64,000 bases of DNA. Source: Bacillus sp. JCM 19058. GTDB taxonomy: Bacteria; Bacillota; Bacilli; Bacillales_H; Bacillaceae_D. The first letter of the stretch is position 1, and every line of letters starts with the position of its first letter. The stretch spans positions 27,158-91,157 of the forward strand of contig BAXO01000005.1 of assembly GCA_001310555.1 (NCBI GenBank), read 5' to 3'. The translations under genes and the position numbers were made by a program. The notes beneath the pieces are model-generated. The model was not told where the DNA came from. It saw nothing but the letters and a program-made list of their open reading frames with translations, and searched no databases. Of this stretch, positions 1 to 10,090 are shown piece after piece.

Positions 1-258
1 AACTCCCTTTCATTCCGTGTTTTTAAGAACTCTGAATATCGGAAAATTAATCAGAGATTCTTTATAATCTTTCGCCAATACTGGTTTGCAAGCGTTAAAT
101 AAGCCTGCACTTCAAATTTACTTCCGAAACCCCAATGGTGTCAAGCCTTCTATACGAATTTAAAGCATTTTTCGCCAGTTTTTTTATTATTTTTGACAAT
201 TGGCTTCAATTTTTGCCTATTTTATGGATTTTTTTTGGAATAAAAGTATGGTATAGCC
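1..258. other. Left edge, no gene recognised
   Basis: This is AT-rich sequence with T-runs. A 67-codon frame starting at 135 reads as low-complexity hydrophobic residues and has no ribosome binding site, so I do not call it. It may continue the decayed region to its right. Confidence 0.4.
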
Positions 259-660
259 TCACCCTCTATAAGAACAATTATTTACATTTTTCGCAAACGA
301 CGTACCGATCATTAAGAAAGGTAAAAGAATTGTGCTAAAAGCAAGTGATGAACATAGGAAACAAGTAAAGTGTACAGCATTAGCATGCAGCCAGCCGCTG
401 TAATCGGCAAACCGACATACTTCGCTATTGCTTTCAGTTATATTAAAGCTGGCTAGTCGGACTGCTCCACATAAAATAATGAAAATGGCATAAACGATCG
501 GGAAAACTCGAATTTGTATAAAAACCGCTTGATAAAGCTGATTTGCAGAGCAGTAAAACGATTTCTTACAACGGTGTAAAGCGACAATATTCGGTTGAAC
601 GATGCGGCTAATAAAAAAAAGTGAGCACATACAAAATAATGTCTATCGCTAATTTAGCGA
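259..660 (-). pseudogene. Remnant of a CDP-alcohol phosphatidyltransferase (PssA-like)
   Basis: Read on the minus strand, one frame contains CGAVRLASFNITES, the motif that follows the catalytic region in phosphatidylserine synthases. One frame over it continues KYVGLPITAAGCMLMLYTLLV and then PFLMIGTSFAK, which resembles the PssA C-terminus. The catalytic DG-x2-AR segment expected upstream is not recognisable. At least two frame changes lie outside homopolymers and the N-terminal half is missing. I infer a real decayed gene rather than a sequencing problem alone. The motif is what I see; the family assignment is from memory and only moderately certain. Confidence 0.5.
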
Positions 661-910
661 AATCGAACATAGCGGGCTTCTGACTCGGGAGTGAAAAAAA
701 TCCATCAATACTTAGCGAGACTCTCAAATAATCAATAGTCTGTGCCGCTGTGGGAGCTTGAGTACATTCTCTTCAGCGAACAGCTGTACTCCCAGGTCTA
801 AGAAAAGGTTCGTCGGTGGCCACAGCACGTTCGCTAGCTGATTTAAGCAATTGTAATCTCATTACCTTCTCCTAGTTCTGCAATCCGATGGACTCATCCT
901 TAAAAGCTGC
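661..910. other. Intergenic, nothing recognised
   Basis: This stretch lies between the PssA-like remnant and the hairpins that follow the mrp operon. I see no frame with coding character, no RNA motif and no repeat. Confidence 0.4.
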
Positions 911-941
911 AAAACAGGCGGAGAAGAGCCCCGCCTGAAAC
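911..941 (-). terminator. Rho-independent terminator of the mrp operon
   Basis: On the minus strand CAGGCGG (937-931) pairs with CCGCCTG (921-915) and is followed by TTTT. It lies about 85 bp downstream of the mrpG stop codon. Confidence 0.65.
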
Positions 942-949
942 AAGTAATG

Positions 950-996
950 GCTTCCCTGGTGTCTAATAAATTAGTGTCAGGGAAGCTCTTTTTATA
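950..996 (+). terminator. Hairpin with T-tract (plus strand or bidirectional)
   Basis: GCTTCCCTG (950-958) pairs perfectly with CAGGGAAGC (978-986), with an inner CTAAT/ATTAG stem, and is followed by TCTTTTTA on the plus strand. No plus-strand gene ends here, so it may terminate both ways or block read-through from the left. Confidence 0.55.
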
Positions 997-1021
997 GCTA
1001 GCTTATTAGCGAATAAACAGG

Positions 1022-1387
1022 CTACTCCTGTTCAGTTCGCTTTTTTTCTGCTTTATACATAGCTGCCAAATCGTCGTCTCTACTGTTCTTTGAAAGGGGA
1101 ACACCGACCCGATAAGCTGAGCGCCCCATCATTAAGCCAGCGATTGGAGCTGTTAAAAAGACGAAAACGATCGTTAATAGGATTTTTCCGACAAATTGAC
1201 CTTCAAGGACGAGAAAAAATAGAAATGCGGCTAGCATTAAGGAAATAACTCCGAGAGTCGCACTTTTCGTCGCCGCGTGAAGGCGGCCATATACATCTGG
1301 GAGTCTAAGCAAGCCTAGGGCGGCAAGAATGCTGAGAATACCCCCAATAATGGCGAGAAGGCAGATGATAATCTCAATCGCGCTCAA
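1022..1387 (-). CDS. mrpG: Na+/H+ antiporter subunit MrpG
   Basis: This is the last subunit of the multi-subunit Mrp (Mnh) antiporter, an integral membrane complex that exports Na+ in exchange for H+. It supports pH homeostasis and salt resistance. The 121-residue protein has three hydrophobic segments. It contains the MrpG/MnhG-type stretch GLLRLPDVYGRLHAATKSAT followed by LGVISLMLA. The start is TTG at 1387, overlapping the end of mrpF, as is usual in this tightly packed operon. The frame is intact. A terminator hairpin follows at 941-911. Confidence 0.93.
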   Translation of the reverse strand: MSAIEIIICLLAIIGGILSILAALGLLRLPDVYGRLHAATKSATLGVISLMLAAFLFFLVLEGQFVGKILLTIVFVFLTAPIAGLMMGRSAYRVGVPLSKNSRDDDLAAMYKAEKKRTEQE

Positions 1388-1648
1388 TCACATCACCACC
1401 TTCAATGAACTTGGACAATGAATCGTCCCGATAAAGGACAGAATCGCGATGACTAGAATAACCTCTGTATAAGCGGTTGTGACTTGCAGCATCATGAGGA
1501 TGGCGATAAAGCCAATTAAATTGACGCCAAACGTATCAAGGGCGGCAATTCGATCCGATAAGCTCGGGCCAAGCAAGGCACGGATTAAGCAAATAAGAAG
1601 AGAAATGGAAATGACGATTAATACGAGCGTTAGGATGGTATTCATCAA
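1374..1648 (-). CDS. mrpF: Na+/H+ antiporter subunit MrpF (frameshifted)
   Basis: This is a small membrane subunit of the Mrp complex with three transmembrane segments. The sequence DRIAALDTFGVNLIGFIAILMM is typical of MrpF/PhaF. The observed frame diverges after SFIGTI because one base, most simply a G, is missing near 1420. Restoring it gives IALSKFIEGGDVIERD and a stop at 1374, overlapping mrpG. The corrected length of about 91 residues matches the family. It overlaps mrpE at its start by 4 bp. Confidence 0.88.
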
Positions 1649-2123
1649 GGCTGCGTCACCTCCAGAATTGCCTGCTCAAATGAATCCTGTATTTGTTTAA
1701 TCAGCTTTTCTTTATTATCGACATGAAGAGCATGAACGTAAATAATACGGCTGTCCTTTGAAAAATCCATAGAAAGGGTTCCGGGTGTTAACGTAATTAA
1801 GGCAGCGAGTAGGCTAATTTCGGTATTTGTTTTCAGCTTCGTCGGCACGGCGATGATACCAGGTTGATTCGTCAGCTTTGGACTAAGAACGATTTTGATT
1901 ACATCGATATTTGCGATAATCAGTCTTTCAGGAACAATGCGACTAGCTTGAAAACGGCCCAAAGGCGTTTTCCATAAAATTTCGTTGGCAAAAAGCGCCG
2001 CAGAATTAATAAAGCGAAGAATCCGATTGCGTAGCCGATAAGAAGATCGACAGCTGTATAGCTGTTTTGCAAAAGGATCCAGATGAGTGCGATCACGAGA
2101 TTAATAACGAGCTGGTAAGCCAT
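1645..2123 (-). CDS. mrpE: Na+/H+ antiporter subunit MrpE (frameshifted)
   Basis: The N-terminal part (MAYQLVINLVIALIWILLQN) carries the membrane segments. The C-terminal part (IIANIDVIKIVLSPKL, then GTLSMDF and IYVHALHV) is the conserved cytosolic domain of MrpE. The two halves are in different frames. One base is missing near 1921-1925, where FLKE-LIIAN should read through. The corrected length is about 159 residues, equal to B. subtilis MrpE. It sits between mrpD and mrpF with only a few bases of spacing or overlap. Confidence 0.9.
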
Positions 2124-2128
2124 AACAT

Positions 2129-3609
2129 CTACTCCTTCAGAACAGACTCAATATAAATGCTCGGGTCAAAGATTTGTTCGGCTACTAGTAATGAGTAATT
2201 TAACATTGGTTCGGCAGCAAAGCAAGAATAATGGTCAAGGCAACGAGCGGAACCGTTGGCCAGAGCAATTTTCCGATCGTTTTTTTTGGCATCCTCTTCG
2301 CTATGCTTCTGACTTCCCCAAAAGGCAAAGACAAAGATTTTCAGCATCGAGAAGAGGGTAAGCAAGCCGACGAGTAATGCAACTGCAGCAATGATATAGC
2401 GACCTTCTAAAAAGCTTTCGAGAATTAACGCGAACTTACTAAAGAAGCCGCTCAATGGTGGAATTCCCGCTAACGACAGCGCCGCGATGAAAAACATCCA
2501 AGCTAGCCACGGGTGCGTTTTCAGCAGGCCGCCCATTTTTTTTAAGTCGTTGGTCCCTGTAATTTTCTGCGTAACTCCAGCGAAGAGAAACAGGGACGCT
2601 TTAACGATAATGTGATGAGCAATATAGAAAATCGCTCCGGCAAGCGCCAATTTCGTATAAAGTCCCAGCCCCATAACCATGTAGCCAACCTGGCTAATGA
2701 TATGGTAAGAAAGAATCCGTTTGAAATTATATTGCGAGACGCTCCAAGGACGCCGAAAAACATCGTTAAGCCGGCTACTATTAAAATGATTTGGTGAGTA
2801 AATCCCGGATCATTCGTGAAAATTAACGTAAAGACTCTAATAATCGCATATACCCCTACTTTGGTTAGGAGACCCCCAAATAGCGCGGCGATGGCCGCAG
2901 GAGGGCCGTAGTAAGAGCGAGGCAGCCAGAAATAAAGCGGAAATAAAGCGCCCTTCATTGCAAAAACGACAAGAAAGAGGATCGCAATCGCATTTAAAAT
3001 CCCAGCCTGCTCCAGTTCAGCTACCCGCTGAGCAATATCAGCCATATTCATCGTACCAGTAACCGCATAGATTGTTGCGACACCGACGAGAAATAGGATG
3101 GAGGCAGCGACATTAATGACGACGTACTTAAACGATTCACGAAGCTGGTACTTATTGCCGCCGTGGACAATTAAAATGTAGGATGCGATCAGCATCACTT
3201 CGAAGAAGACGAATAAATTAAATAAGTCTCCCGTTAGAAATGAACCGTTCACGCCTGTCATCAAAAAAAAGTAGAACGGATAAAAGTAAAATCTTTCGCG
3301 TTCCTTAGAAATCGTTTGAAACGCAAAGAATAAACAAACAAGAGCCGTTATACATGAGAGTATAACCATCATCGTCGAAAATAAATCGGCAACGAAAACA
3401 ATGCCAAATGGCGCGGGCCAGTCACCGAGCTCCAAGACAAGAATACCACCATGATAAACCGTGACAGCCAAATAAATTGATAACAAAAGCAGACTAATCG
3501 CCGTGATAGCACTAATCACCCGTTGGAGCCGATGATGCTTGGAAAATAAAATTAACACAGCTCCAACAAGAAAAGGGATTAGCACAGGCATTATAAGTAA
3601 ATTATTCAT
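2129..3609 (-). CDS. mrpD: Na+/H+ antiporter subunit MrpD (three frameshifts)
   Basis: This is a large membrane subunit homologous to the proton-pumping NuoM/NuoN subunits of complex I. Visible landmarks are GALFPLYFWLPRSYYGPPAA, the SYHIISQVGYMVMGL segment and GIPPLSGFFSKF. There is a one-base loss near 2740, an extra base in the T8 run at 2280-2287 (minus-strand AAKK), and a one-base loss near 2222 that restores the frame before PSIYIESVLKE. The corrected protein is about 493 residues, the usual size. The start overlaps the mrpC stop by 8 bp. Confidence 0.92.
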
Positions 3610-3940
3610 CAGCAGAACCCCTTAATTGCTCTAAATCATCTGTTTGATGCTCTTTATACGTACGATAGGCAAGAACCAACAAGAAGGAAGTAATACCAAA
3701 GCTAATGACTATCGCCGTTAGTATTAATGCTTGCGGCAGCGGATCAGTATGCTGACTCTCGCCAATATTTAATAAAGGCGGCGCCCCTCTGTTCAAGCCG
3801 GCCATCGTCAATAGAAGCAAATGAGAGCCATGAGATAAAAGCAACAGCGCGAGAACGACTCGTAATAGGCTTTTTGAGAGGAGCAAGTAGGTGCCAACCA
3901 TAAAAAGGACACCTACGGTTATCGACATTAAAATCTCCAT
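3602..3940 (-). CDS. mrpC: Na+/H+ antiporter subunit MrpC
   Basis: This 112-residue membrane protein is homologous to NuoK. It has three transmembrane helices and the MrpC landmarks SHGSHLLLLTMAG and DPLPQALILTAIVISFG. The frame is intact. ATG at 3940 overlaps the mrpB stop (TAATG), indicating translational coupling. MrpA and MrpD are held together by the small subunits in the known complex structures. Confidence 0.95.
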   Translation of the reverse strand: MEILMSITVGVLFMVGTYLLLSKSLLRVVLALLLLSHGSHLLLLTMAGLNRGAPPLLNIGESQHTDPLPQALILTAIVISFGITSFLLVLAYRTYKEHQTDDLEQLRGSADE

Positions 3941-4376
3941 TACTTATCATCCTCCGCGATCGTTAGTATGATAGTGAGTGCAACGCCAACGACAACAAGG
4001 TATACACCTAAATCAAAGGGTAGGGCAGTTGTTAGCTCCACTTCTCCAAAAAGCGGCACTTGATAATAGTCAAAAAAACTGAGTCAAATACGGGCGCTTA
4101 AAAATCATGCTATTGACACCTGTCGCAAGGGCGATGATTAAGCCTAAAGCAATCATCGTTTCGAAGCGCAACGGGAGCACCTTTTTTATTTCACTTTTTG
4201 GAAAGCAAAGATACATTAGCAAAAAGGAACTTGCCGTCATTAATCCGCCAATAAAGCCACCGCCTGGATTGTTGTGCCCGGCGAAAAAAAAGGTAGAGTG
4301 AAAAAGCAAGGATGATAAATGCAATAAACCGCGTAAAGGTTTGAAGCATAACATCATTCGAATTTAACGGCTTCAT
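3940..4376 (-). CDS. mrpB: Na+/H+ antiporter subunit MrpB (two frameshifts)
   Basis: This is a small membrane subunit with the diagnostic FFAGHNNPGGGFIGGL segment. The frame is broken twice. The A8 run at 4284-4291 should be 7 (YLFFAGHNN), and the A7 run at 4072-4078 should be 6 (LTQFFDYYQVPLFGE). Both add one base. The corrected protein is about 145 residues and ends TIAEDDK directly before mrpC. Start ATG at 4376 overlaps the mrpA stop. Confidence 0.9.
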
Positions 4377-6788
4377 ACATCCCGACCCTCCTTAAGGCGC
4401 AGCTTAATCATAGCCACTACTCCAAGAGCAGCGATTGCAAGAACGAGGATTTCCAAGATCGTATCGAGTCCCCGGAAATCGACTAAAATAACGTTAACGA
4501 TATTATAACCCCCTGCCAGTTCCTTGGCGTTCGCGATAAAATAATCGGAAATCGGTTCAAACCCGGCCTCGTTTCCGAGGGCAAGGGAGCTGAGGGCAAG
4601 CGCGGTTACAATCGCACCGACTCCAATCGAAATAAGAAGGTTAACGAAATTAAAGCGCGGCTTAAACGACTCTTTTCGCAATTCCGGCAAATGATAAAAG
4701 GCGACCATAAACAGCACAACCGATACGGTTTCAACTAGGAGCTGTGTCAGCGCCAAGTCGGGCGCACGGAAAATAACAAAATATAAAGCAATCAAAAACC
4801 CGACAACTCCCGTAACGATAATTGCGACGATTCGATTGTTAATGAATGGAATCGAAACAACAGCACCAATAAACACGATCGTCAACACGAGTATATATGG
4901 GGTGATAGCTGCGGTGTTTACCGGATCAATCGCAAGGGCATCATATCGGAACATCGTATAAGCAACAATTAAAATCATAAAGGTCCACATATAGACGAAA
5001 TAGTCTCGTAGACGTCCCGTCATCTGCGCTCTCGTCACAAGCTGTGAGCCTTTAATCGTCCCAGACAGTGTTTGATCATAAAACCAATTTAGCGGATCGC
5101 GCTCCCTTTCATATAGTGAGAGCTTGCTCCATTTGTTCATTAGAACAAATAATAATGCGCCGATTAGCACAACCCCGGCAGTCATTAGTAACTCAAAGTT
5201 AAAGCCGTGCCACATGGAAATATCGACTTCAAATCCAGCTCCGAGCCCTGGCATTATCGCCATCATTGTCGGCTCGATTAAGCTGTAGGAAAGCAGGTTC
5301 GGAAACAGGCCGAAAATAACGACAAGGGAAGCTAAAATAATAGGGCTAATCAGCATTCCGAAAGGGGCTTCGTGCACCTTCTTCTCGTAGCTGTCTGGCT
5401 TAAATTTGCCAGTAAACGTTTTGAAAAATAAGATCAAGCAATAAAGAAAGGTAAATATACTAGCAATCCACGCGATGACCGGGAAGATATAGCCGAACGT
5501 TTGCATATGAAACACATCAGCTGTCGTCGCGTTTGTCACAGCCGTAAAAAAAACATTTCCTTGCTCAGAAAGCCATTAAATGGCGGAAGCCCAGCCATCG
5601 ATGCCGTTCCGACTAAAGAGATGGTAAAGGTGACCGGCATGATCGTCATTAATCCGCCGAGCTTGCGAATATCTCTCGTCCCGGTTTCATGATCAATGAT
5701 TCCGGCAGCCATAAACAATCCGCCTTTAAATGTAGCATGATTAATCAGGTGGAATATGGCCGTCAGTGTAGCTGCGATAAAAATAGTTTGATCCATCGCT
5801 TCTCCGCCATCGTAAAGCGAAGCAGAGCCAAGGCCGAGCAGACACATAATTAAACCAAGCTGGCTCACGGTCGAAAAGGCTAGAATGCCTTTCAAATCCT
5901 TTTGGCGAACGGCAGAGATAGAGCCCCAAATAAGGGTCATGACGCCAAAGCTTGCTATAATCCAAAACCACTCAGCAGAGCCGCCGAAAACCGGGGTTAG
6001 ACGGGCAACTAAATAGATGCCTGCTTTTACCATCGTTGCCGAGTGTAAGTAGGCACTAACCGGTGTAGGTGCTTCCATCGCATCAGGTAACCATATATGA
6101 AATGGAAATTGAGCCGATTTAGTAAATGCACCGAGTAGAATTAGAATCATAGCCGGTAAAAATAAAGAGCTAGCCGCGATGACATCCGCGCTTTCGATTA
6201 AGCCTTGAATACTGAAGGTTCCCGTAACAACATAAAGCAGCGAAAAACCAGCGAGCATTGAAAAACCGCCAAAAACAGTGATCAACAGCGATTTTTGCGC
6301 TCCATAAATCGATTTTTCCCGCTGGAACCAATAGCTAATCAAAAGCGAAGAGGCAATACTCGTCACTTCCCAAAACACGTAAAGCACAATAACATTGTCT
6401 GAAAGGACGACCCCAAGCATCGCCCCCATAAACATGAGTAAATAAACATAAAAGTTGTTCAGCTTCTCCGTTTTTTTTCGATAAGTAAAAAAATGGAGTA
6501 AAGGGCAACTAGCGAGCCTATACCTGTTATTAGAAGAACAAATAATAGACTGAGGCCGTCAAGGTATACGGTAAAGTTTATTCCGAGGCTTGGAACCCAT
6601 TCGATTGTTTTTAATACGGTCTCATGGCTCATCGTCACTGGAATGTATTGAATAAAATAAACAAACAGCAAAAATGGGAGAATAAGCACAAACCAGCCAG
6701 TATGTATGGAACGAGCATATTTATACAGAAATGGAACGAGAAGGGCAAATAAAAATGGTGAAATAGTTGCCCAATGTAACAACGTCAA
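4373..6788 (-). CDS. mrpA: Na+/H+ antiporter subunit MrpA (two frameshifts)
   Basis: This is the largest Mrp subunit, homologous to NuoL with an extra C-terminal MbhD/MbhE-like part. Landmarks in order are [78 protein letters not shown] and, near the end, [12 protein letters not shown]. The T8 run at 6471-6478 and the A8 run at 5546-5553 each break the frame; six bases at each would fit the homologues best. The corrected length is about 805 residues against 801 in B. subtilis. The start is TTG at 6788, chosen because AAGGAGG precedes it. It is the first gene of the operon. Confidence 0.94.
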
Positions 6789-7449
6789 ATCTAAGACCTC
6801 CTTAAAGAACAGTACTTGTAGTCAAGTTGTTAATGGAATGAAGAAATACACATGCTTTATCTAGGGGCTGTTCAAAAAAAATGAGCAGAGAGCTTGCGGA
6901 ATATTTAAGCAATGAAAGTGAGCTTGTCCAAAAAAAATAAAAATTCGAGCTTCGAAGGCTTTCTCTTATAAAATCGTCTCGGAAACTTCATTAGCGACAG
7001 CGGCCTGTGAGTGGACAACCGTTGTCGGTACGTGCGCAATCTTGGCTGAACAAAATCGGTGTTCATATAACTGATGATTATCTTTCTTTTGGACGAGCAC
7101 TTTTTTGAGAGCTTTTTCTCCGACAAATAATAAAGCTTACCTAGAGTATAGCGTAATTTATTAGTATATGCATTAGTCGTTCAGCCGATTGTCTCACTTT
7201 CAATCGAATTGTTAAATAAGTAGAGACTAGGGATAAATTCGTAAAATTTTTTTTGCAAAACGAACGTTTTTTTCGACGATAAACCGTTCGATTCCTTAAA
7301 GACATGAATCTCGTCACTCCCGCTTTCACTTAAAGGAATGGTATTTTCCTTATAATGCTTGAATAGCGGCAGAGTTACCAATTTGAAAGTATATTATGAC
7401 CTAAATATTGCAATCCTATGAAGACAACGATCTTGATAGGGTGAAAAAT
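6789..7449. other. Intergenic upstream of mrpA, possible gene debris
   Basis: The mrpA ribosome binding site is here. On the minus strand, 7113-6968 reads without stops as ALKKVLVQKKDNHQLYEHRF, CSAKIAHVPTTVV and HSQAAVANEVSETIL, then a stop. It looks like the C-terminus of a real protein that I do not recognise. A second minus-strand frame (7381-7181) may be its broken upstream part. No start with a ribosome binding site is visible, so I do not call a gene. Confidence 0.3.
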
Positions 7450-7677
7450 ATGAATAAAAGACAAAAGGTGATTGCCAGTGCTAGTTTGTTCATTGTTTTA
7501 TTGCTTGGCGCTTGGTTCGCAAATGAAAGAAGCGATGACCGGAATTTGCGTAGCTGGAAAGACGATCCGAAAGGGTTTAGACTGCAACAAATGAACGAGG
7601 ATGAGCTCGACCCGTCACGACCATTTGCTCCAAGGGAATATATTAGAATTCGTGAGGTTGAGGAAGGGGAGGAATAA
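7450..7677 (+). CDS. Small single-pass membrane protein, unknown function
   Basis: The predicted 75-residue protein begins MNKRQKVIASASLFIVLLLG, a positively charged N-terminus followed by one hydrophobic helix. A short charged, acidic tail ends in REVEEGEE. ATG at 7450 is chosen because AGGGTG lies just upstream; an upstream in-frame ATG at 7408 lacks such a site. A strong hairpin terminator follows at once and is shared with sda, which converges from the other side. I recognise no family. Confidence 0.6.
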   Translation: MNKRQKVIASASLFIVLLLGAWFANERSDDRNLRSWKDDPKGFRLQQMNEDELDPSRPFAPREYIRIREVEEGEE

Positions 7678-7680
7678 TTT

Positions 7681-7712
7681 AAAGAGGAAGCGCAGCATCG
7701 CGCTTCCTCTTT
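7681..7712. terminator. Bidirectional terminator between the small membrane gene and sda
   Basis: A 13-bp perfect stem (AAAGAGGAAGCGC at 7681-7693, GCGCTTCCTCTTT at 7700-7712) has a 6-nt loop and A/T tracts on both sides. It serves the convergent genes on either side. Confidence 0.85.
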
Positions 7713-7717
7713 ACCGT

Positions 7718-7857
7718 TTATGAAGTGAGTTTTATTTTATCCCCAAGTGAACGTTTAGTAATTTCCAAACGAATAATTTCAATAAAATCAGACTGAGGTC
7801 CAAATTCACAGCTTTATAGTAGGTTTCAATTAGGAGTTCATCAGACAAGTTTTGCAT
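7718..7857 (-). CDS. sda: Sporulation inhibitor Sda (frameshifted)
   Basis: Sda is a small helical-hairpin protein that blocks the sporulation kinases KinA and KinB when replication initiation is disturbed. From ATG at 7857 the frame reads MQNLSDELLIETYYKAVNL. One frame over it continues GPQSDFIEIIRLEITKRSLG then DKIKLTS and a stop. Restoring one base near 7800, most simply a G, gives a 46-residue protein matching B. subtilis Sda in length and pattern. A GGAGGT at 7893-7888 is too far from this ATG, so the true start may lie slightly upstream or a base may be missing. The position next to yqeG is the conserved one. Confidence 0.82.
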
Positions 7858-8120
7858 CGCACCCTGCCGAGTATATGTGACAGGTTCACCTCCTTTTGTT
7901 TAAATAGTAAAAGGGAGCAAAAAGTAAAGTGTTTTGCTCCTTGCTTTTTAGAGCAAGGTTTCACTGGTTGAAGCGTTAATCAAGGATGAATGAACGAGGT
8001 TGGTTCGAATAAATATTTGGAGAGCTGTCTTAATTTTATTTTTGCTTGCATATGATGTAGGTTGCCTATTTTCATTAATTTATATCGTAGCATGAACGTT
8101 ATAAGAGAACAACCGTTCGT

Positions 8121-8270
8121 TTATCCACAAGTACCCGTGGATAACTTGTGGATTTCCTGTTTATTACTGTTATGAAATTGATAATAACAAGGTATTGAGT
8201 CGTGTATAACTTTATCCACAAGTGTTGAGAAGTGAGTGGTTTTGTCGAAAAGTTTTTATGTTTATCCGCT
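8121..8270. promoter_or_regulatory. DnaA-box cluster upstream of sda
   Basis: TTATCCACA occurs exactly at 8121-8129 and 8212-8220. One-mismatch or two-mismatch versions lie at 8136-8144 (reverse), 8147-8155 (reverse), 8201-8209 (reverse) and 8262-8270. In B. subtilis the sda promoter is preceded by several DnaA boxes, and DnaA activates its transcription to link replication state to sporulation. I infer the same circuit here. Confidence 0.75.
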
Positions 8271-8349
8271 TGTTTCCTTTGTCTTTCTTGATTTTTGTCG
8301 ATATTTCGCGTAAAGAGAAATTGCAGCTCACTTATTGAAAAATCCGTTA

Positions 8350-8380
8350 TTGCACGGTATAGTTAAAGATTGACTATACA
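8350..8380 (+). promoter_or_regulatory. Possible sigma-A promoter of the yqeG cluster
   Basis: TTGCAC (8350-8355) and TATACA (8375-8380) are separated by 19 bp, slightly long. The region also forms a GTATAGT/ACTATAC inverted repeat. This is a weak prediction. Confidence 0.3.
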
Positions 8381-8438
8381 AGAACGCATTTACCAGAGGC
8401 AAACAGAGACATAATTACTATTTTTGGAGGCTAGAAAC

Positions 8439-8964
8439 TTGCTAAAATCGCTGCTGCCTGATCAGTATGTAGAAAGTATTTATGACATTAATCTTAACGA
8501 ATTAAAAAAAAAGGGAATTAAAGGAGTCATTACCGATTTGGACAATACTCTGGTGGAATGGGATCGGCCAGATGCTACCCCAGAAGTTCGCCAGTGGTTA
8601 AGTAAGCTGCAAGATGCCGGGATGAGCGTAACAGTCGTTTCGAACAACTCTGAAAAAAAGGGTCAAGGCTTTTTGCGATCCTGAGGAGATCGTATTTATC
8701 CATAGTGCGAAAAAGCCGTTAAGAAACGCATTTAAACAAGCATTGCAGCAAATGAACCTTTCTCCGAATGAAGTGGTGGTCGTCGGAGATCAGCTCTTTA
8801 CGGATGTGCTCGGAGGAAACCGGACGGGACTGCACACAATTTTAGTTGTTCCGGTTGCGAGTACGGATGGGCTGATGACTCGCTTTAATCGACGCATGGA
8901 AAGAGTTGTACTGAAAAAGATGAGAAAAAAAGGGATGATCCATTGGGAGGATAAGGATGAATAA
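8439..8964 (+). CDS. yqeG: YqeG family HAD-type phosphatase (frameshifted)
   Basis: This is a HAD-superfamily phosphatase of the YqeG/GEP4 type. Motif I is TDLDNTLVEW, motif II lies in VTVVSNNSEK, and motif IV is VVVVGDQLFTDVLGGN. The A7 run at 8653-8659 should be six; the corrected reading is SEKRVKAFCDPEEI. The start is TTG at 8439, chosen because GGAGG lies 8 bp upstream. The corrected length is 175 residues. The stop overlaps the yqeH start. The physiological substrate in Bacillus is not established. Confidence 0.88.
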
Positions 8965-10073
8965 CCACGATTTAATGTGTGCGGGCTGCGGGGTAAGCAT
9001 TCAAACCGAGGACAAGCAGGGAGTCGGCTATGCACCTGAATCCGCCCTAAAACGCGAGCATGTGATTTGCCAGCGTTGCTTTCGCTTAAAGCACTATAAC
9101 GAAGTTCAAGATGTCCCATTGACAGGAGACGATTTTTTTTAAAAATTTTAAATACGCTAGGCGAAAAGGATGCGTTAATTGTTAAAGTTGTTGATTTGTT
9201 TGATTTCAACGGAAGCTGGCTACCTGGTCTGCATCGCTTCGTAAACAAAAATGATGTTTTGCTCATTGGAAATAAGGCCGATCTGCTGCCGAAGTCGTTG
9301 AATTCGAACCGGTTAATCAATTGGATGAAAAAAAGCGGCGAAGGATCTCGGTTAAGCCGGTCGATGTCCTGCTTGGCAGTGCAAAAACGGGCCTTGGAAT
9401 ACAGGCAATTGCGGCTGAAATCGAACGGCGCCGCCGCGGAAAAGATGTTTACGTGGTTGGCTGTACAAACGTCGGTAAATCAACGTTCATTAATAAAATT
9501 ATCGAGGAATTCGGCGGGGAAGACGAGCCGTTTATTACAACCTCTTATTTTCCGGGGACAACCCTTGGGATGATCGATATTCCTTTGGAGGACGGACGGA
9601 CGCTATTCGATACTCCAGGTATTATCAACCATGAGCAGATGGCTCATTTTGTCGATAATAAGGGCTTGAAGGTGATTACGCCTAGCAAGGAGATCAAGCC
9701 AAGCGTTTACCAACTAAACAGTGAACAAACGCTCTTTTTTTGGCGGACTCGCTCGACTTGATTTTATTCACGGTGAGCGTTCCTCGTTCATTTGTTATTG
9801 TTCGAATGATCTTAAGATTCATCGAACCAAGCTGGATAAGGCTGATCAGCTTTATCGAGAGCACCTCGCGAGCTGCTGCAGCCGCCTAGTGGAGAAGCAA
9901 GAAAGAAATTACCACCGCTTGTGAAGCATGAATTTACGATAAAACAAAAAAAATGTGATATTATTATTTCCGGATTAGGCTGGGTGACAGTTGCTGGCGA
10001 AGCGTTGACCGTTCACGCCTATGCACCTGAGGGAGTAAACGTATCGATCCGTAATTCGATCATTTCTGGCTAA
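8957..10073 (+). CDS. yqeH: Circularly permuted ribosome-assembly GTPase YqeH (several frameshifts)
   Basis: YqeH is a cpGTPase needed for 30S subunit assembly. The N-terminal zinc-finger region has CAGCG and CQRCF. The permuted G-motif order is visible: NKADLL (G4), then GCTNVGKSTFIN (G1), then FDTPGI (G3). The C-terminal part ends in SIRNSIISG. Breaks occur at the T8 run 9133-9140, the A7 run 9328-9334, near 9352, the T7 run 9735-9741 and near 9867. The reading around 9328-9352 is uncertain. The corrected length is about 370 residues. It starts within the yqeG stop and is followed by aroE. Confidence 0.88.
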
Positions 10074-10090
10074 GGAGGAGGGGGAGTAGA

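Larger units (their letters stand above)
7858..8438. other. Intergenic control region between sda and yqeG
   Basis: This region contains the DnaA-box cluster (8121-8270), a hairpin (7914-7922 with 7933-7941, followed by TTGCTTTTT) and a possible promoter near 8350-8380. It holds no further gene. Confidence 0.6.
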
